Shown here piece by piece: positions 11,077 to 21,962 of a stretch of DNA of 64,000 bases; the first letter of the stretch is position 1, and each line of letters opens with the position of its first letter. The notes beneath the pieces are model-generated. The model saw only the letters and a program-made list of their open reading frames with translations. It did not search any database and was not told where the DNA came from. Source of the DNA: Pictodentalium vernedei. Lineage: Eukaryota > Mollusca > Scaphopoda > Dentaliida > Dentaliidae. The position numbers and the translations under genes are program-made. The stretch is from contig CM062290.1 in the NCBI GenBank assembly GCA_031216915.1, forward strand, positions 168,039,453 to 168,103,452, in the 5' to 3' direction.

Positions 11077-11341
11077 AAACCAAGAAAATGAACTTTTGAT
11101 GGCAAAGAAATAATTACAAAAATAAAAAATAAAATAAAAAAACGCCCGCAATTTTACCAAAAATGGCCTAAGAAACAGAAGATCTACTTTGTGGATCCTA
11201 AATTGGATTTGTATTAGGGCATCTGATAATGGGGTAAACTAGTGAGTGTGAATTTATTATAGTGCATCTGTTGGTGGGAGTATTTTGCCACAGAAGTCAG
11301 AATTAACTCTTTGATAAAGACATTTTGAAATTATTTTCCAG

Positions 11342-11359
11342 ATCCAATGAAGAAGAAGG
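11342..11359 (+). other. 5' untranslated start of BTB exon 1 with acceptor site
   Basis: ATTATTTTCCAG ends at 11341, a plausible splice acceptor, so at least one upstream non-coding exon is expected. The in-frame triplet TGA at 11348 rules out coding upstream in this frame and fixes 11360 as the first usable ATG. Confidence 0.6.
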
Positions 11360-11370
11360 ATGCCACATAA
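11347..11370 (+). promoter_or_regulatory. Upstream ORF overlapping the BTB start codon
   Basis: ATG at 11347 opens a 7-codon frame (MKKKDAT, stop TAA at 11368-11370), out of frame with and overlapping the main ATG at 11360. If the acceptor at 11341 is used, ribosomes would meet this ATG first, which may lower translation of the BTB protein. Confidence 0.45.
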
Positions 11371-11485
11371 AGTGTATATGAATTATATCTACCCCAGCTC
11401 TCTTCTGAGACAGTTGGCTGAATTATGGAGAACAGAACAGTTATGTGATGCTGTTATTACCGTAGACAAAGTTATTGTGGCCAAG
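11360..11485 (+). CDS. BTB/POZ-domain protein, exon 1 (residues 1-42)
   Basis: First coding exon: ATG at 11360 to AAG|GTCTGT at 11485, phase 0. It encodes the start of a BTB/POZ fold; LLRQLAELWRTEQLCDAVI is the usual helix 1-strand 1 segment (family pattern 'L..LR.....CDV.L'), and VDKVIVAK leads into the AHKLVL of the next exon. The join reproduces the hallmark 'AHKxVL' of BTB proteins exactly across the splice junction, strong evidence that the exon is real. BTB domains mediate dimerisation in nuclear transcription regulators and in cullin-3 adaptors; the partner cannot be told here. Upstream the exon is preceded by an acceptor, so a 5' UTR exon lies elsewhere. Confidence 0.82.
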
Positions 11486-14400
11486 GTCTGTAGTATTTAT
11501 GTAGTAAATGAAATTCAATTTCTTATACTTAAAGGGCTTAAATGAACTCTTGACCTGAACAGTTCCAAAATATTTCTAAATAAATATACTGGCCTGGTAG
11601 TGACTTCTATATAAATATTTTCAACACTAGAGATTAATTTTTCATGTTATTCATGGTTGAATCAAACCACAAATTCCAAACATTGACAAAAAAAGTTATG
11701 GTACTGGTAAATTGTTATTGCTTTGTCAAGACAGGGAAGTCAGCATGCAATATACTGCTTGACGGCTCTAAAAACTAGTACAGTGGTGTTGTCTCCCCAG
11801 AACGTGATATAACAGCTTATTTTCTGATAATGCTAAGGTATACATTGGTATTTTTCATACTTTATAAAAGAAGATATAGGGTTTTATACCGTGATTACCT
11901 ATTCTACTATATATGAAAAGCCAATGACATAAATTTTAGCTTTACATACCAACCATGAAGAACATGCCAGCAATGGAATTTCAGTAGTTAAATTTTACAC
12001 CTACAGTGAAACTACATCCAAGCTGACCTTTGGCGACCTCGACCTGAATCCAAACTAGTCTAAATTTATTGCTAAAATGAAAGCGGCAATTATTTATTAC
12101 TTTTTAAATGAGTTTACCTCAGAAGATACCAAAAATTAACAAACATGTATTGTCTCATGTTAATAATGCTACCATAACTCGAATAGTATGCTATTATGTT
12201 ATTAAAATGAAAAAGGCCCTGTGATTTGCACATTTCCTTTTCCTTATCGTTTTGGCGATAAAATTGACAGCGGAAGTACCATGCACCGGTGCTCTTGTAT
12301 ACAAAAAACGATTCACACACGTCTGCTGCTCAGTAAAATTGCGAAAAAATAATGGTGACTCTTAATAATCTGAAGATCATGGTATAAATAACATACAGCC
12401 AAAGTAGTTTGGTGTACCAAATGGATGTGTTGTGAAATTGTGATAATCTAAAGGGCTGGTGGATGTTGTAATGTTGGATAGAGGCACTGGGTATTAAATG
12501 CTGTTAAATAACAACTGGCTGAATTATGGCTTGAAGACCACCAACTTGATGTTGAAGGATAGGTGATCTTTGAAATTGAACCCACAAAATATTTTTTCGA
12601 GCAACCTTAACAGGCTATTGGGAGGTTACATTAGTTGTAAAATTTGCGAACACATTCGAGGTAACAATAAATAATATAACCTATATTAAAATCTTAATCT
12701 AGCTCATTTGAAAGTCAAACTTTCCCATCTTTCAGGACTAACTCAACTCATGAATGGTTGTCCATTGTATCCTCATGTTAATGAAATGACATGCAGTTTA
12801 TATCTTAACTCTTAGAAGCCAGGGAATCAGAATGAATTTATTGAACATGACATACCATGAAAAACTTACAGTAAAGCAGGTGCTTCTAGTCAAGTGTTGT
12901 CTGCCTATTCAGACTCTCTCCCGGCCCAAAGATAGCCGACCCATCACAACCAGATTACCTACCATATTACATCACAGGCAAGAAAACTCGACTCCTGGCT
13001 TATAAGAGTTAACAGAATTTCTACCCAAATAAATAGCAAAAACTAATGTGCGTTCTCGTCAAATCGAGATCGCACATCAGTAGTTGTTGTTTCCTTTGGC
13101 GAAAAATTGCAAGGAAATCAATGAGAACTTCTCTATAAAATTTCCACATGCCATAGAATTCTGTGTGATCTGTACTGATTTCGTATATATTTGGTTAACG
13201 AGCATTCCTTTTGTGGGGACTATCGGTGGCCGAGAGGTGTACGTGGTTCAGTATAGTTTCGCTGGGAGGTTGGTGCCATAGGAAATTCTCTTGTTGTGGA
13301 TTCAAACCCCCGCCATGCTATCGTGAACCAAACCAGAGTCCTTGATTCTATGGCACGTGGAAATTTGATGGAGAAGTTCTCACTGATTTCCTTGCAGTGC
13401 AGTATGTAGAATTGATGCAATTACTTAATGAATAACTTAAAAATAAGAGAGCAAATTCTGTGTAATCTGTACTGATCTTGTATTTACTTGGTTAACTAGC
13501 ATTCTTTTTATGGGGCCTGTTGGTGGCCAAGTGGTGTGTGTGGTTCAGTATAGTTTCGCTAGGCGGTTGGTGCTGTAGGAAACTCTCTCATCATGGGCTT
13601 GAACCCCCGCCATGCCATTGTAAACAAAACCAGCATCCTTGATTCTGCAGCACTCGGAAATTTGATAGAGAAGTTCTCACTGATTTCCTTGCAGTGCAGT
13701 ATGTAGAATTGATACAATTACTCAAATAATTTATAATATAATAGAATAAGTGTCTTTATTTGATGTACTGCAGGCCTGCTGTTTTCAAACATTTGCATAT
13801 CCCATTTATTGCTCACCTGGTCTGAACTTTAGTAACTTATCATTTGTTCCCCTGTACTTGATTCAGGTAACACATTAGGTGACCGAAATGTATATTGTAT
13901 TGCAACTATTCTGATATATGAACTGTTTTATCATAGTCAAGTTTTTCTCCTTTGGGCAGTATTCTGATGAATAAACATGAATCCTTAGGAACAATAATGA
14001 GACTGTATTGCAGCAATTCAGATACAAATTAGTTGCAATTATTGCCTAATCTTGGCATGGGATAGCATGCTGCAGAAGTGTATGGAATACATAATCACTA
14101 TTTTGTGGCAGAGACTTGAATTATTGCCATTTCCTGATTTTGTACTTACAGATAATACATCTTAAGATGATCAACAGTTTAAAATGATGTTAATCATCAA
14201 CCAATCATCAGCATACTTGTTTGCATCTGCCTGAAGTATGGCTGCTCAGCTTGTCAATAATTGACCAACAGAGGAGCTACATGTATACTTAGACAGATGC
14301 AAACACCTATCCAATTAAGTGGGCTCCACTATATAACTCAACACCAAGAATATGACCAATTTTCTTTCCAAACTGCAATTCACACATTACATTGCTTTGA

Positions 14401-15097
14401 TTACAAAAAGCAAATTGTAAATTTTAGCTGGTTCACAGTCTGATGTTGCAAATTATTTTATCTGCTTTTCTGATAACAGCAGACTAATATTTAATTTGTG
14501 GGGAGCAAAACATGTTATTACTTCTTTCTCGCATTTTTAAACTTCTTTCTAATTTAATTGAGCTAGACCATATTTAAAAATTAGTGCTTGTGGCAATAAA
14601 AAGTGCTCACCAAATTCCAGAATCATGGCTGATAATACACACACATTTTCAGATCTAATAGCCTTCGTTGGCTTTATTCCAGTGACATAAGCTTTCTGGA
14701 TTTACCACGAAACCTCCATTTTCTATGAGAATGGGGAATGCTCTCGGATCTCATAACTAGTCTGTTCTATTTTATCAATTTCATATGTTTTTTTCTGTTT
14801 TCATGTAATGACAGACATTTCTATTTTTCAGTCATTGTCATATAAGTTTCTGCGGACTACAGGTTTAAGGGAATTCAGTAATTTTGACCAATAATAGTTC
14901 GTTCAGTTTACTGAAGAATTATGTCAAGAATGAATGCTTGTGGTGTTGAAGACAAATGAAGGGATGATTTCAAAGATGCAGCAAAAGCAAAACCATGGGG
15001 AAAAATGATTCCCCCCTAACATACCTGCTTGGGAGATAATAATAGATTATGATTTGCAGTAACCACTGTTCTAAGTTTATGTTTGTCTTTTTTACAG
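11486..15097 (+). other. BTB intron 1
   Basis: Starts GTCTGT and ends CTTTTTTACAG. It is 3.6 kb and AT-rich. The only structured content I see is the two-unit tRNA-like repeat at 13104-13720; the rest shows no recognised repeat or exon. Confidence 0.75.
13104..13720. repeat. Two tandem 297-bp units with a tRNA-like core and inverted flanks
   Basis: The block CTGTGTRATCTGTACTGAT occurs at 13161 and 13458, and the following 260 bp are shared. Each unit contains TGGTGGCCRAG…GTGGTTCAGTATAGTTTCGC and a B-box-like GATTCAAACCCCC or CTTGAACCCCC, resembling a long-variable-arm tRNA. In the first unit, TTGCAAGGAAATCAATGAGA near 13108 is repeated inverted as TCTCACTGATTTCCTTGCAG at 13379-13398. It may be a SINE within an inverted-repeat element, duplicated once. 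It is not a functional tRNA gene: spacing and stems do not close. Confidence 0.65.
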
Positions 15098-16026
15098 GCA
15101 CACAAGTTAGTTCTGTTTGCTGTGAGTCCTAAGCTGAAAGCGGATACATGCACCAGAAATGCATCACATGGTTCTTTTCTCAATGTTACCCTTCCATCCG
15201 GTATCAGCAGTAAAGCAGTGAATGCTTTCTTACAATACCTCTATGAAGGATATCTTGTTTTAGTGGACAGTCTTGTCAATGATCTGTTGAGAATTGCAAA
15301 ATTCTTGAAAATCCGTTGTCTTCATAAATGCTGTAAAGATTTCTGGAGAACCTTTAGTGACAGTATTGTTGTAAAGGATGACTCTGATGACTTAGGTGTG
15401 GTTGATGAATGCTGTCACATTCGTAACACCCAAGTTGATCTCAGTAAAAGACTAAGTCAAAAAACTGATATTAATGACCTCTTAGCCCATAAAATTAAAC
15501 AGCAAAAAATCCATGAAAATGAAGTTAGCACTATGTCACCAGTTATAATTAATGATGACTATAATGACAAAACAGATGTGTCAAACCCCTCTCAGCGTCG
15601 ATTAATTCCTCTACAATCCATAAAAAATTCTAGTGGTGGACAGAACTCAAGAGCAAATGCTAAAAGAAACCTTGACTGGCATCTTAGTCAGCGGCCACCA
15701 CCACCTCTTCAGAGGATGCCAAAAAAGGTAAACATGAATGATCAGTCAGGTGAAGAAAAGAGACAGATTTTGAGTGATATGGACTTGGATTGGGGCGAGG
15801 ACAATGCGGATGAAGTTGAAAGACCGGTTGCAGATATGGATGATGGAAATCTGTCTGTTGACGAGAGAGAAGATGATGAGACTTCACAACTGGAAAATAA
15901 TGAGATTGACAATGGTAACAGCCAGGATGGGAGTCCAGCAGAGCCTGATGATAGAGCTACTGACCTTGATGATGAAGAAAATGGCAGCATGCCACAATAT
16001 CAAAATGTGAAGTCAGAACTATTAGG
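15098..16026 (+). CDS. BTB/POZ-domain protein, exon 2 (residues 43-352)
   Basis: It starts after CTTTTTTACAG in phase 0 with AHKLVLFAVSPKLKAD and ends at TTAGG|GTAAGT, leaving two bases of a Gly codon that exon 3 completes. Residues 43-135 finish the BTB domain: FLNVTLPSGISSKAVNAFLQ, then YLYEGYLVL and LLRIAKFLKIRCL, matching the usual 'AFE.lL.YlYTG' and 'LL.AA..LQi..L' segments. The rest is low-complexity: a Pro-rich stretch (RPPPPLQ), a strongly acidic region (about residues 267-337) and a VKSE sumoylation-type motif (346-349). No zinc finger, Kelch or BACK domain is visible, so the DNA- or substrate-binding part, if present, is not in this exon. Confidence 0.82.
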
Positions 16027-16336
16027 GTAAGTTTTTAGTGCTCATGGGGTATTGATTAACCTATTATGCAATGTAATGACCTTGTCAGTTGGCACTATGC
16101 ACAGAAACCTTTGGGTACTCTGGGAAGTGGTCAGTGCTCATTCACTGTGGTAAAAAAGTTCTCCTTTGCTGGTAAAAGTAAGACCCTGTAACCATTGCCT
16201 GGGGTGGAAGTCCTCCAGAGTGAGCAACATAGGTTTGTAGTTGACATGTTGTTATGATATAGCTATAGATTCTCACTGTGTCCTTGACCCATAGAGTGTT
16301 AAATTATTTTTGGTCCTTAAAATTTCTTTGTGCATC

Positions 16337-16402
16337 TTTGCCTTGTTACAATATATGGGAGAGTGCCAGTAAGCACTCTCCCATAAATTGTAACAAGGCA
16401 AA
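16337..16402. repeat. Near-perfect 30-bp hairpin in intron 2
   Basis: The arms 16337-16366 and 16373-16402 are inverted with one mismatch and a 6-nt loop (CAGTAA). Arm ends: TTTGCCTTGTTACAAT and ATTGTAACAAGGCAAA. Size and geometry resemble a pre-miRNA or a minimal palindromic element. Confidence 0.78.
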
Positions 16403-17190
16403 TCCTAACAGATAAAATAATATCACTTCAAAGATATTATGAAGCACATCCATAAAATATGAAGCCTATAAACTGTAGTACCAGCACTTGAGAATAAAGC
16501 ACAAATATGGGCTATGAGCACTCTACCGGTTAACAATAAATTAATAACAAAAACCACCATTTAAATTTTAGCATTTTTTCAATTTTTACCTTCAAAACAT
16601 ACCATGTGACCCCTTTTTTGGAATGATCTCATTGAGAGAATCATATCACATAAGCCATGTTTGTGAGGAAAAAATTATAATTTATAGTTATTTAAAAAAT
16701 GCTGAGGAATTGTCTTTAGTCATGTTAGGTAAAGGGTTAAATAAGGTTTTCTGCTAATCTTTTAATTTCAAACATCCCTGTTATAAACAAACAGAATAGT
16801 GTCAGGAAGACTCTACCATACCCAATCATTTGAGTGCAGATAGGTTTCGGTAATTCAGAGGCTTGTTGAGACTAAGAGTAGAAGTGCAGAATACAGTGTG
16901 TCAATGTTGTGCAATGAAGTTATAGTTCGACAGAAGTTGTGCAAGATTGTTATTTCAGAGTTTGTTCCAAATGACAGCACATTGATATCATCATTCTGTT
17001 TGATTAAAAAAGAGGTTTTGGTTCAACAAAGCTTAATTAAAATATAGTGTCTACTTATTATATTTGTTTTGTAAACCTTCAGCTTGCTCTGTTTTGCAGA
17101 AAATAACTATAACCAGCTTCTGATTGGGGTCATTAAATACATTACTGGGTTCACAAAAGCAGTCTATTTCTCGATCAGATCATGATCTGG

Positions 17191-17460
17191 TCGCAATCAG
17201 GCCTGAAAATAAGCAGTCTGACATTTGCAGAATGAGGTCCCCAGAGGGTGAATTTGATGATGCTAACCCATACAGTGGGCCAATTTATCCTCTGGGTACC
17301 TCTTTCTGTTTAATTTTTAAGACCATGATTCAGATTGGGGTTCACAGAGGGTAAATTTAGTGATGATACCCTGCTATGCAGGGTAGCATCACTAAATTCA
17401 TCCTCTGGGGGACCTCATTTTGCAGATGACAGTCTGCTTATTTTCTGGTTTGGTCGCAAT
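17191..17460. repeat. Foldback element with 80-bp arms and inner palindrome
   Basis: The arm 17191-17273 (AAATAAGCAGTCTGACATTT … GGTCCCCAGAGGGTGAATTT) is inverted at 17374-17460. Between them lies a second, tighter palindrome (17345-17405) around CCCTGCTATGCAGGG, so the CAGAGGRTRAATTTAGTGATG block occurs three times. No coding content. Confidence 0.75.
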
Positions 17461-18809
17461 ACACTCACAGGAGTGAGTTGACATGTCGTAAATCAAACAT
17501 TGCGAAATTAAGACCATACCAGGAAAACAAAAAAAAAATTGCATTTGATATTGAATGGTTTCTCCTATTTAGGAGATGAATGGGGGCAGAGAATTTTAAC
17601 TGAATCATGGCTTAATCATGATCCAATTGAAATTCTCTCTCCACTTCTGTGATCACTGTACCATAACACTGTGTAACCATCACAGTGCTGTAATCATAAA
17701 GGTGGACAGAAGATTTTGACTGGATCATGACTGAGTCGAGATCCAGCCAAAATTCTTTCTCCACATTCTTCCTTACAGCACTAGAATCCAATCCATCAGA
17801 AATTAAATGTGACAACACTAAATACAGTAGGTCCCACAAAATTTGGATAGCTCTTTCTTGAATAACCCTGTTAATTGAAAAAAACTTCCAAGTCCAGAAC
17901 TATTTATCATACTTTCAGAACACATTTGACCAGTTAATTGCATATTGGTTACAAAGTAAATTCCTGCTAATTGAATAAACAATCTTATAATAAGTCGAGA
18001 AATTACCTGGTCTCACCAAATTCTCCTTGTTGTAGACCTATTTGACCTCAGTACACCCAATACAGTATTTATTCTATTTATATCTTGTTTGTCAAACAAC
18101 GGTGTTGTGTGCATTTTTTTCTGACTTCGGTTTCGGTTCGGTTCAGTTTTGTCCAAAAAACTTGGTTTATAGGTCAGTTTTCGTTTTTTTTTGCAATAAA
18201 AAAGTTGTAGGCTTGAAAAATATCACACAGTGGCAATAAAAATACATATTCTGTCATATTTTAAATAATAAATCATCGGGCAATGGCTATTGGCTAGCAT
18301 CAATTTATTTCCCCCCTCCCACATCCACACACACACACAAATCTCCTATGTAGGTGGACACATCCAATACCACCACCCCATTCCACAAAAATTACTTTAA
18401 AAGACTAAAAGGCAGGAGCTGCAGGTAAATTGTGAGGTGGGGTAAGCTGCATTGCATCTTTGCAAGGAGTTCCACCTCCCCCCCCCCCCCCCCACCCCAA
18501 TTTATGCTGACACTAACACTCTGGTATTATTGTAAGACTCCTTGCAACCACTGGCTCTCCTGGTCTCAAAATACCGGTGAGTCTACTAGCCAAGTACTGG
18601 CCTACCAACCTCCCTATCCCCACCCAGAGATATTTTGGAGAAAAATGTACTCAGAACAGATGGCCCCACCTCTCTCCATCCACCCTGTTATGCAACCAGA
18701 TTCAAAACAGTAACTGGTAGTTTGGAATCATGGGGAGGCAATATTTGCAGTGGGTGGGCTGATAAATTTCGCACCTCGTCACCGTCATAAGATGCAATGC
18801 TTGTTTGAT

Positions 18810-20937
18810 TTTTAGCTCAACTTTGGCGAAGCCAAATTTCAGCTTATGCCATGGCCAGTCGTCCATCGTCCGTCTGTCCATCAACAATTCAATATGGCTT
18901 GGGCTAGAGGCCATATTTATGAACCAATCTTTACGAAACTTCTTGGATACCTTTGTTGTGACCGTGGGACGAGAATGAGTGTTGTTGGGTCCGATCCAAA
19001 ATTCAAGTTGGCCACTGCAGCCATTTTGTACAAAATTATGAGCAATCAGATTTTTATGCAGAACTTCCATATGAAAGTGCTGATTTGAATAATTTTTTGT
19101 ATGAATGTTTAATACCATGGGATACATCACATATAATACAGGTTTTTTTCTCGTGTTTAAATTATGCAAATTAGACTAACTTTGATGTTTTTTGGTGTTA
19201 CTTTCAGCACTGTAAGTGCAAATGCCAATATGCCTCGGGCTAGAGGCCGTATTTATGAACTTATCTTTACTAAACTTCTTGGGTACCTTTGGTATCACCG
19301 TGGGACGAGAACGAGTGTTTTTGGGTCCGGTCCGAAATTCAAAATGGCGAGGGGGGCGCGGTGGCTCAGTAGGTAGAGGTGCAGGCTGCAAGCCGAGAGG
19401 TCCTCGGTTCGAATCCCACCTGCGGCAACTGCGTTGTGTCCTTGGGCAAGACACTTCACCCCCATTGCCCATGTGGGGGGCACGATGATGCAGTGTACTA
19501 AGGCGTACTGCACGTCGATGGTACGCATGTCTTCAACCAATCTAACCCTGCCTGTGCTGCAGTGCGGAGTTACGATGTTAGGGAGCTGGCAGCTGCTCGT
19601 CGTTGCTCGGAGGTTCTCCCCGGGTACTCTGGCTTCCTCCACCCGTAAAACTGTCACGGTCATGATTAGCCATAGTGCATAAATATGTGACCTTAAACAT
19701 CTTTCAATCAATAAATCATTCAAGATGACATTTTTGTGTGAATGTTTAGTACCATGGGATACATCACATATAATACAGGTTTTTTTCTTGTGCAGAAATT
19801 ATGCAAATTAGATGAACTTTGATTTTTTCAGTGCTACTTACACACAGTAAGTACACATGTCAATATGGCTCGGGCTAGAGTCTGTATTTATGAACTGATC
19901 TTCACAAAACGTCTTGGGGTACCTTTGTTATCACCTTGGGACGAGAACGAGTGCTTCTGGGTGTGGTCTAAAATTCAAGATGGCTGCCAGTGGCCATTTT
20001 GTACCGAAATTAGGTCCAATCAGTTTTTTGTGCACAACTTCTATATGGCTCAGGCTAGAGGCCGTATTTATGAACCGATCTTTTCGAAACTTCTTGGGTA
20101 CCTTTGTTATCGCCGTGGGATGAGAACGAGTGTTTTTGGGTGTGGTCCAAAATTCAAGAAGGCCACCAGCAGCCATTTTGTACCAAAATTAGTGCAATCA
20201 GTCTGTTGTACAGAACTTCTGTATGAAAGTTCTGATTTGAATAAATTTTTGTATGAATGTTTAGTAACATGGAATACATCACATATAGTACTGGTTTTTT
20301 TCTTGTGCAGAAATTATGCAAATTAGATGAACTTTGATTTATTCAGTGCTACTTATACACTGTAATTGCACATGTCAATACGGCTTGGGCTAGAGGCTGT
20401 ATTTATGAACCCATCTTCCCAAAACTTCTTGGGTGCCTTTGTTATCACCTTGGGGCGAGAACGAGTGTTTCTGGGTGTGGTCCAAAATTCAAGATGGCTG
20501 CCAGTGGCCATTTTGTACCGAAATTAGGTCCAATCAGTTTTTTGTCACAACTTCTATACAACTCGTATTTATGAACTGATCTTCACGAAACTTCTTGGGT
20601 ACCTTTGTTTTCACCTTGGGACAGGAACGAGTGTGTTTTGGAGTGCCTTTGTTATCACTGTGCTATGAGAACAAATATTTTGGGGTTCAGTCAGACCCAC
20701 TCTGGGACTCAAAGATTTCTTTTCTAGTTTAGCATTTGACTGTCACCCACCTTTACAATACTTTACCTATACATTTGTTACAGGCTACGGTCAGTATTTA
20801 TGTACAGACCGTTACAATACTTTATATGTACCTTTGTTATCAGGTCATTACCTAGATGTTTGTCATTGCTGTGTCATATACTATACATGTACATGTCTTA
20901 ACAAGTTGAACTACAGTGTCATTGATACTTTCATTAG
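18810..20937 (+). mobile_element. Family-A tandem-unit element, copy 1
   Basis: It opens with TTTTTAGCTCAACTTTGGCG, a hairpin with stem TTTGGC/GCCAAA, then CGTCCATCGTCCGTCTGTCC. Units of about 336 bp follow, each starting GGCTYGGGCTAGAGGCCGTA and containing CGAAACTTCTTGGGTACC; copies start near 18897, 19235, 19867, 20047 and 20383, and some are half-units. The last 250 bp (20690-20937) match the end of copy 2 at 31125-31383. No protein is encoded. A V-SINE interrupts it at 19351. Confidence 0.75.
19351..19717 (+). mobile_element. Full-length V-SINE inside family-A element
   Basis: Same head (GGTGGCTCAGTAGGTAGAGG, GGTTCGAATCC) and body as the copy at 9839. The tail is degenerate (CAATCAATAAATC). 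ATTCAAAATG before and ATTCAAGATG after form a near-perfect target duplication within a family-A unit. Confidence 0.88.
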
Positions 20938-21811
20938 AAAACTGACAAGTTTTTATCTGTAACGTTTCGAACTGTACCTTTTTCCATTTACCTTTCTAAG
21001 TTGGCGTTCCACTTTCAGTTTGCATCTGTTACTTGTGAAACTAAATCAGTTCTGTATCATATGAGGCAAAACGTTCAATTTAAGTGTGTACAGAGGATTT
21101 TAGACCTCGCATGGTCTGCACTCCGCAGGTAAATAGTCGTGGGGACATTCCATCGTGGTATGCACTCACATGCATACATTGGATAAACACATCAGGGGAG
21201 GTAACTATGTTGAACGTTACTTTCCAAGTTCATGTCAGAAAAACCCATGTGACAACTAAAGTATGTTTTGTTTTTACATCAATCTGCCATAAAAAAGAAA
21301 GACTATTTTTTCCTCGATTTTATTCAAGATTTCGTTGCTAGGTAATTAATACATCCAAACATGTGCAGATACGAAGCCGCTTGCAAAGTCCCCTAGTTGC
21401 TAATTTTGACGTTTGTAGGCCAGTCAAGACTGTCATTCTTGAGAATTTCTGACAGAACAAACCAACCCACTTTTGTAACAGTGCTGTGTAATTGGACGAA
21501 AGTTGCCATACATCACATGAAGATTTCTTGCGACGTGTGATCATTCTTCTAATGCAACAGTGACTCCTGTTAGGCAGCATTTGTTTCTCTGGAGTCTGAA
21601 TACGTGAATACTGATGACAGAGTTATCAGTTGACGTTACGGATTTAGTTTTCAGTTGTTGACAATGCAAACTGAACAATGTAAACTTAAGTTTCCGACAT
21701 TTTGCAGACAAAAAAACGAAACCATATTGATTTAACAATTACACGGTTTCAGTTTCGGTTTTAGTGTCAAACCGAAGCCGACTCACAAAACTGGTTAACC
21801 GCACAACACTA
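20938..21811. other. Right part of the hAT-like element, no gene seen
   Basis: AT-rich sequence with only short open frames. It leads to the CAGTTTCGGTTTTAGTGTC-type subterminal sequence of the hAT-like right end. Confidence 0.5.
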
Positions 21812-21962
21812 TCAAACAATAAAGAATAAATGCTCAGATTATATCTAGAATGCAGAAAAGTGACCAAATCCCTGTTAACTGAATATTTCAGTTAGTTGAA
21901 TAATTTTTTCTGGCAATGTGTGTATTCAATTAACAGGATTCCACTATATCATGTTCTCTGGT

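Larger units (their letters stand above)
18100..21811. mobile_element. hAT-like element, 3.7 kb, 8-bp target duplication TCAAACAA
   Basis: TCAAACAA is found at 18092-18099 and 21812-21819. The termini CGGTGTTGTGTGC and …CCGCACAACACTA are inverted and of the CAGTGTTG type common in hAT elements. GGTTTCGGTTCGGTTCAG near the left and its complement-like GTTTCAGTTTCGGTT near the right reinforce the inverted ends. No transposase frame is visible. The interior is occupied by the family-A tandem element (18810-20937) and a SINE. Confidence 0.75.
17824..21952. repeat. Tc1/mariner-like repeat interrupted by a hAT-like element
   Basis: TA-flanked ends TACAGTAGGTCCCAC at 17824 and CCACTATA near 21947 resemble mariner/Tigger-type termini. 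The interior (CAGTACACCCAATACAG, CTTGTTTG, CTGTTAACTGAATA) has a minus-strand relative at 53630-53900 that lacks the inserted DNA. The body is split by the 3.7-kb insertion at 18100-21811. Ends are diverged, so the class is tentative. Confidence 0.45.
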
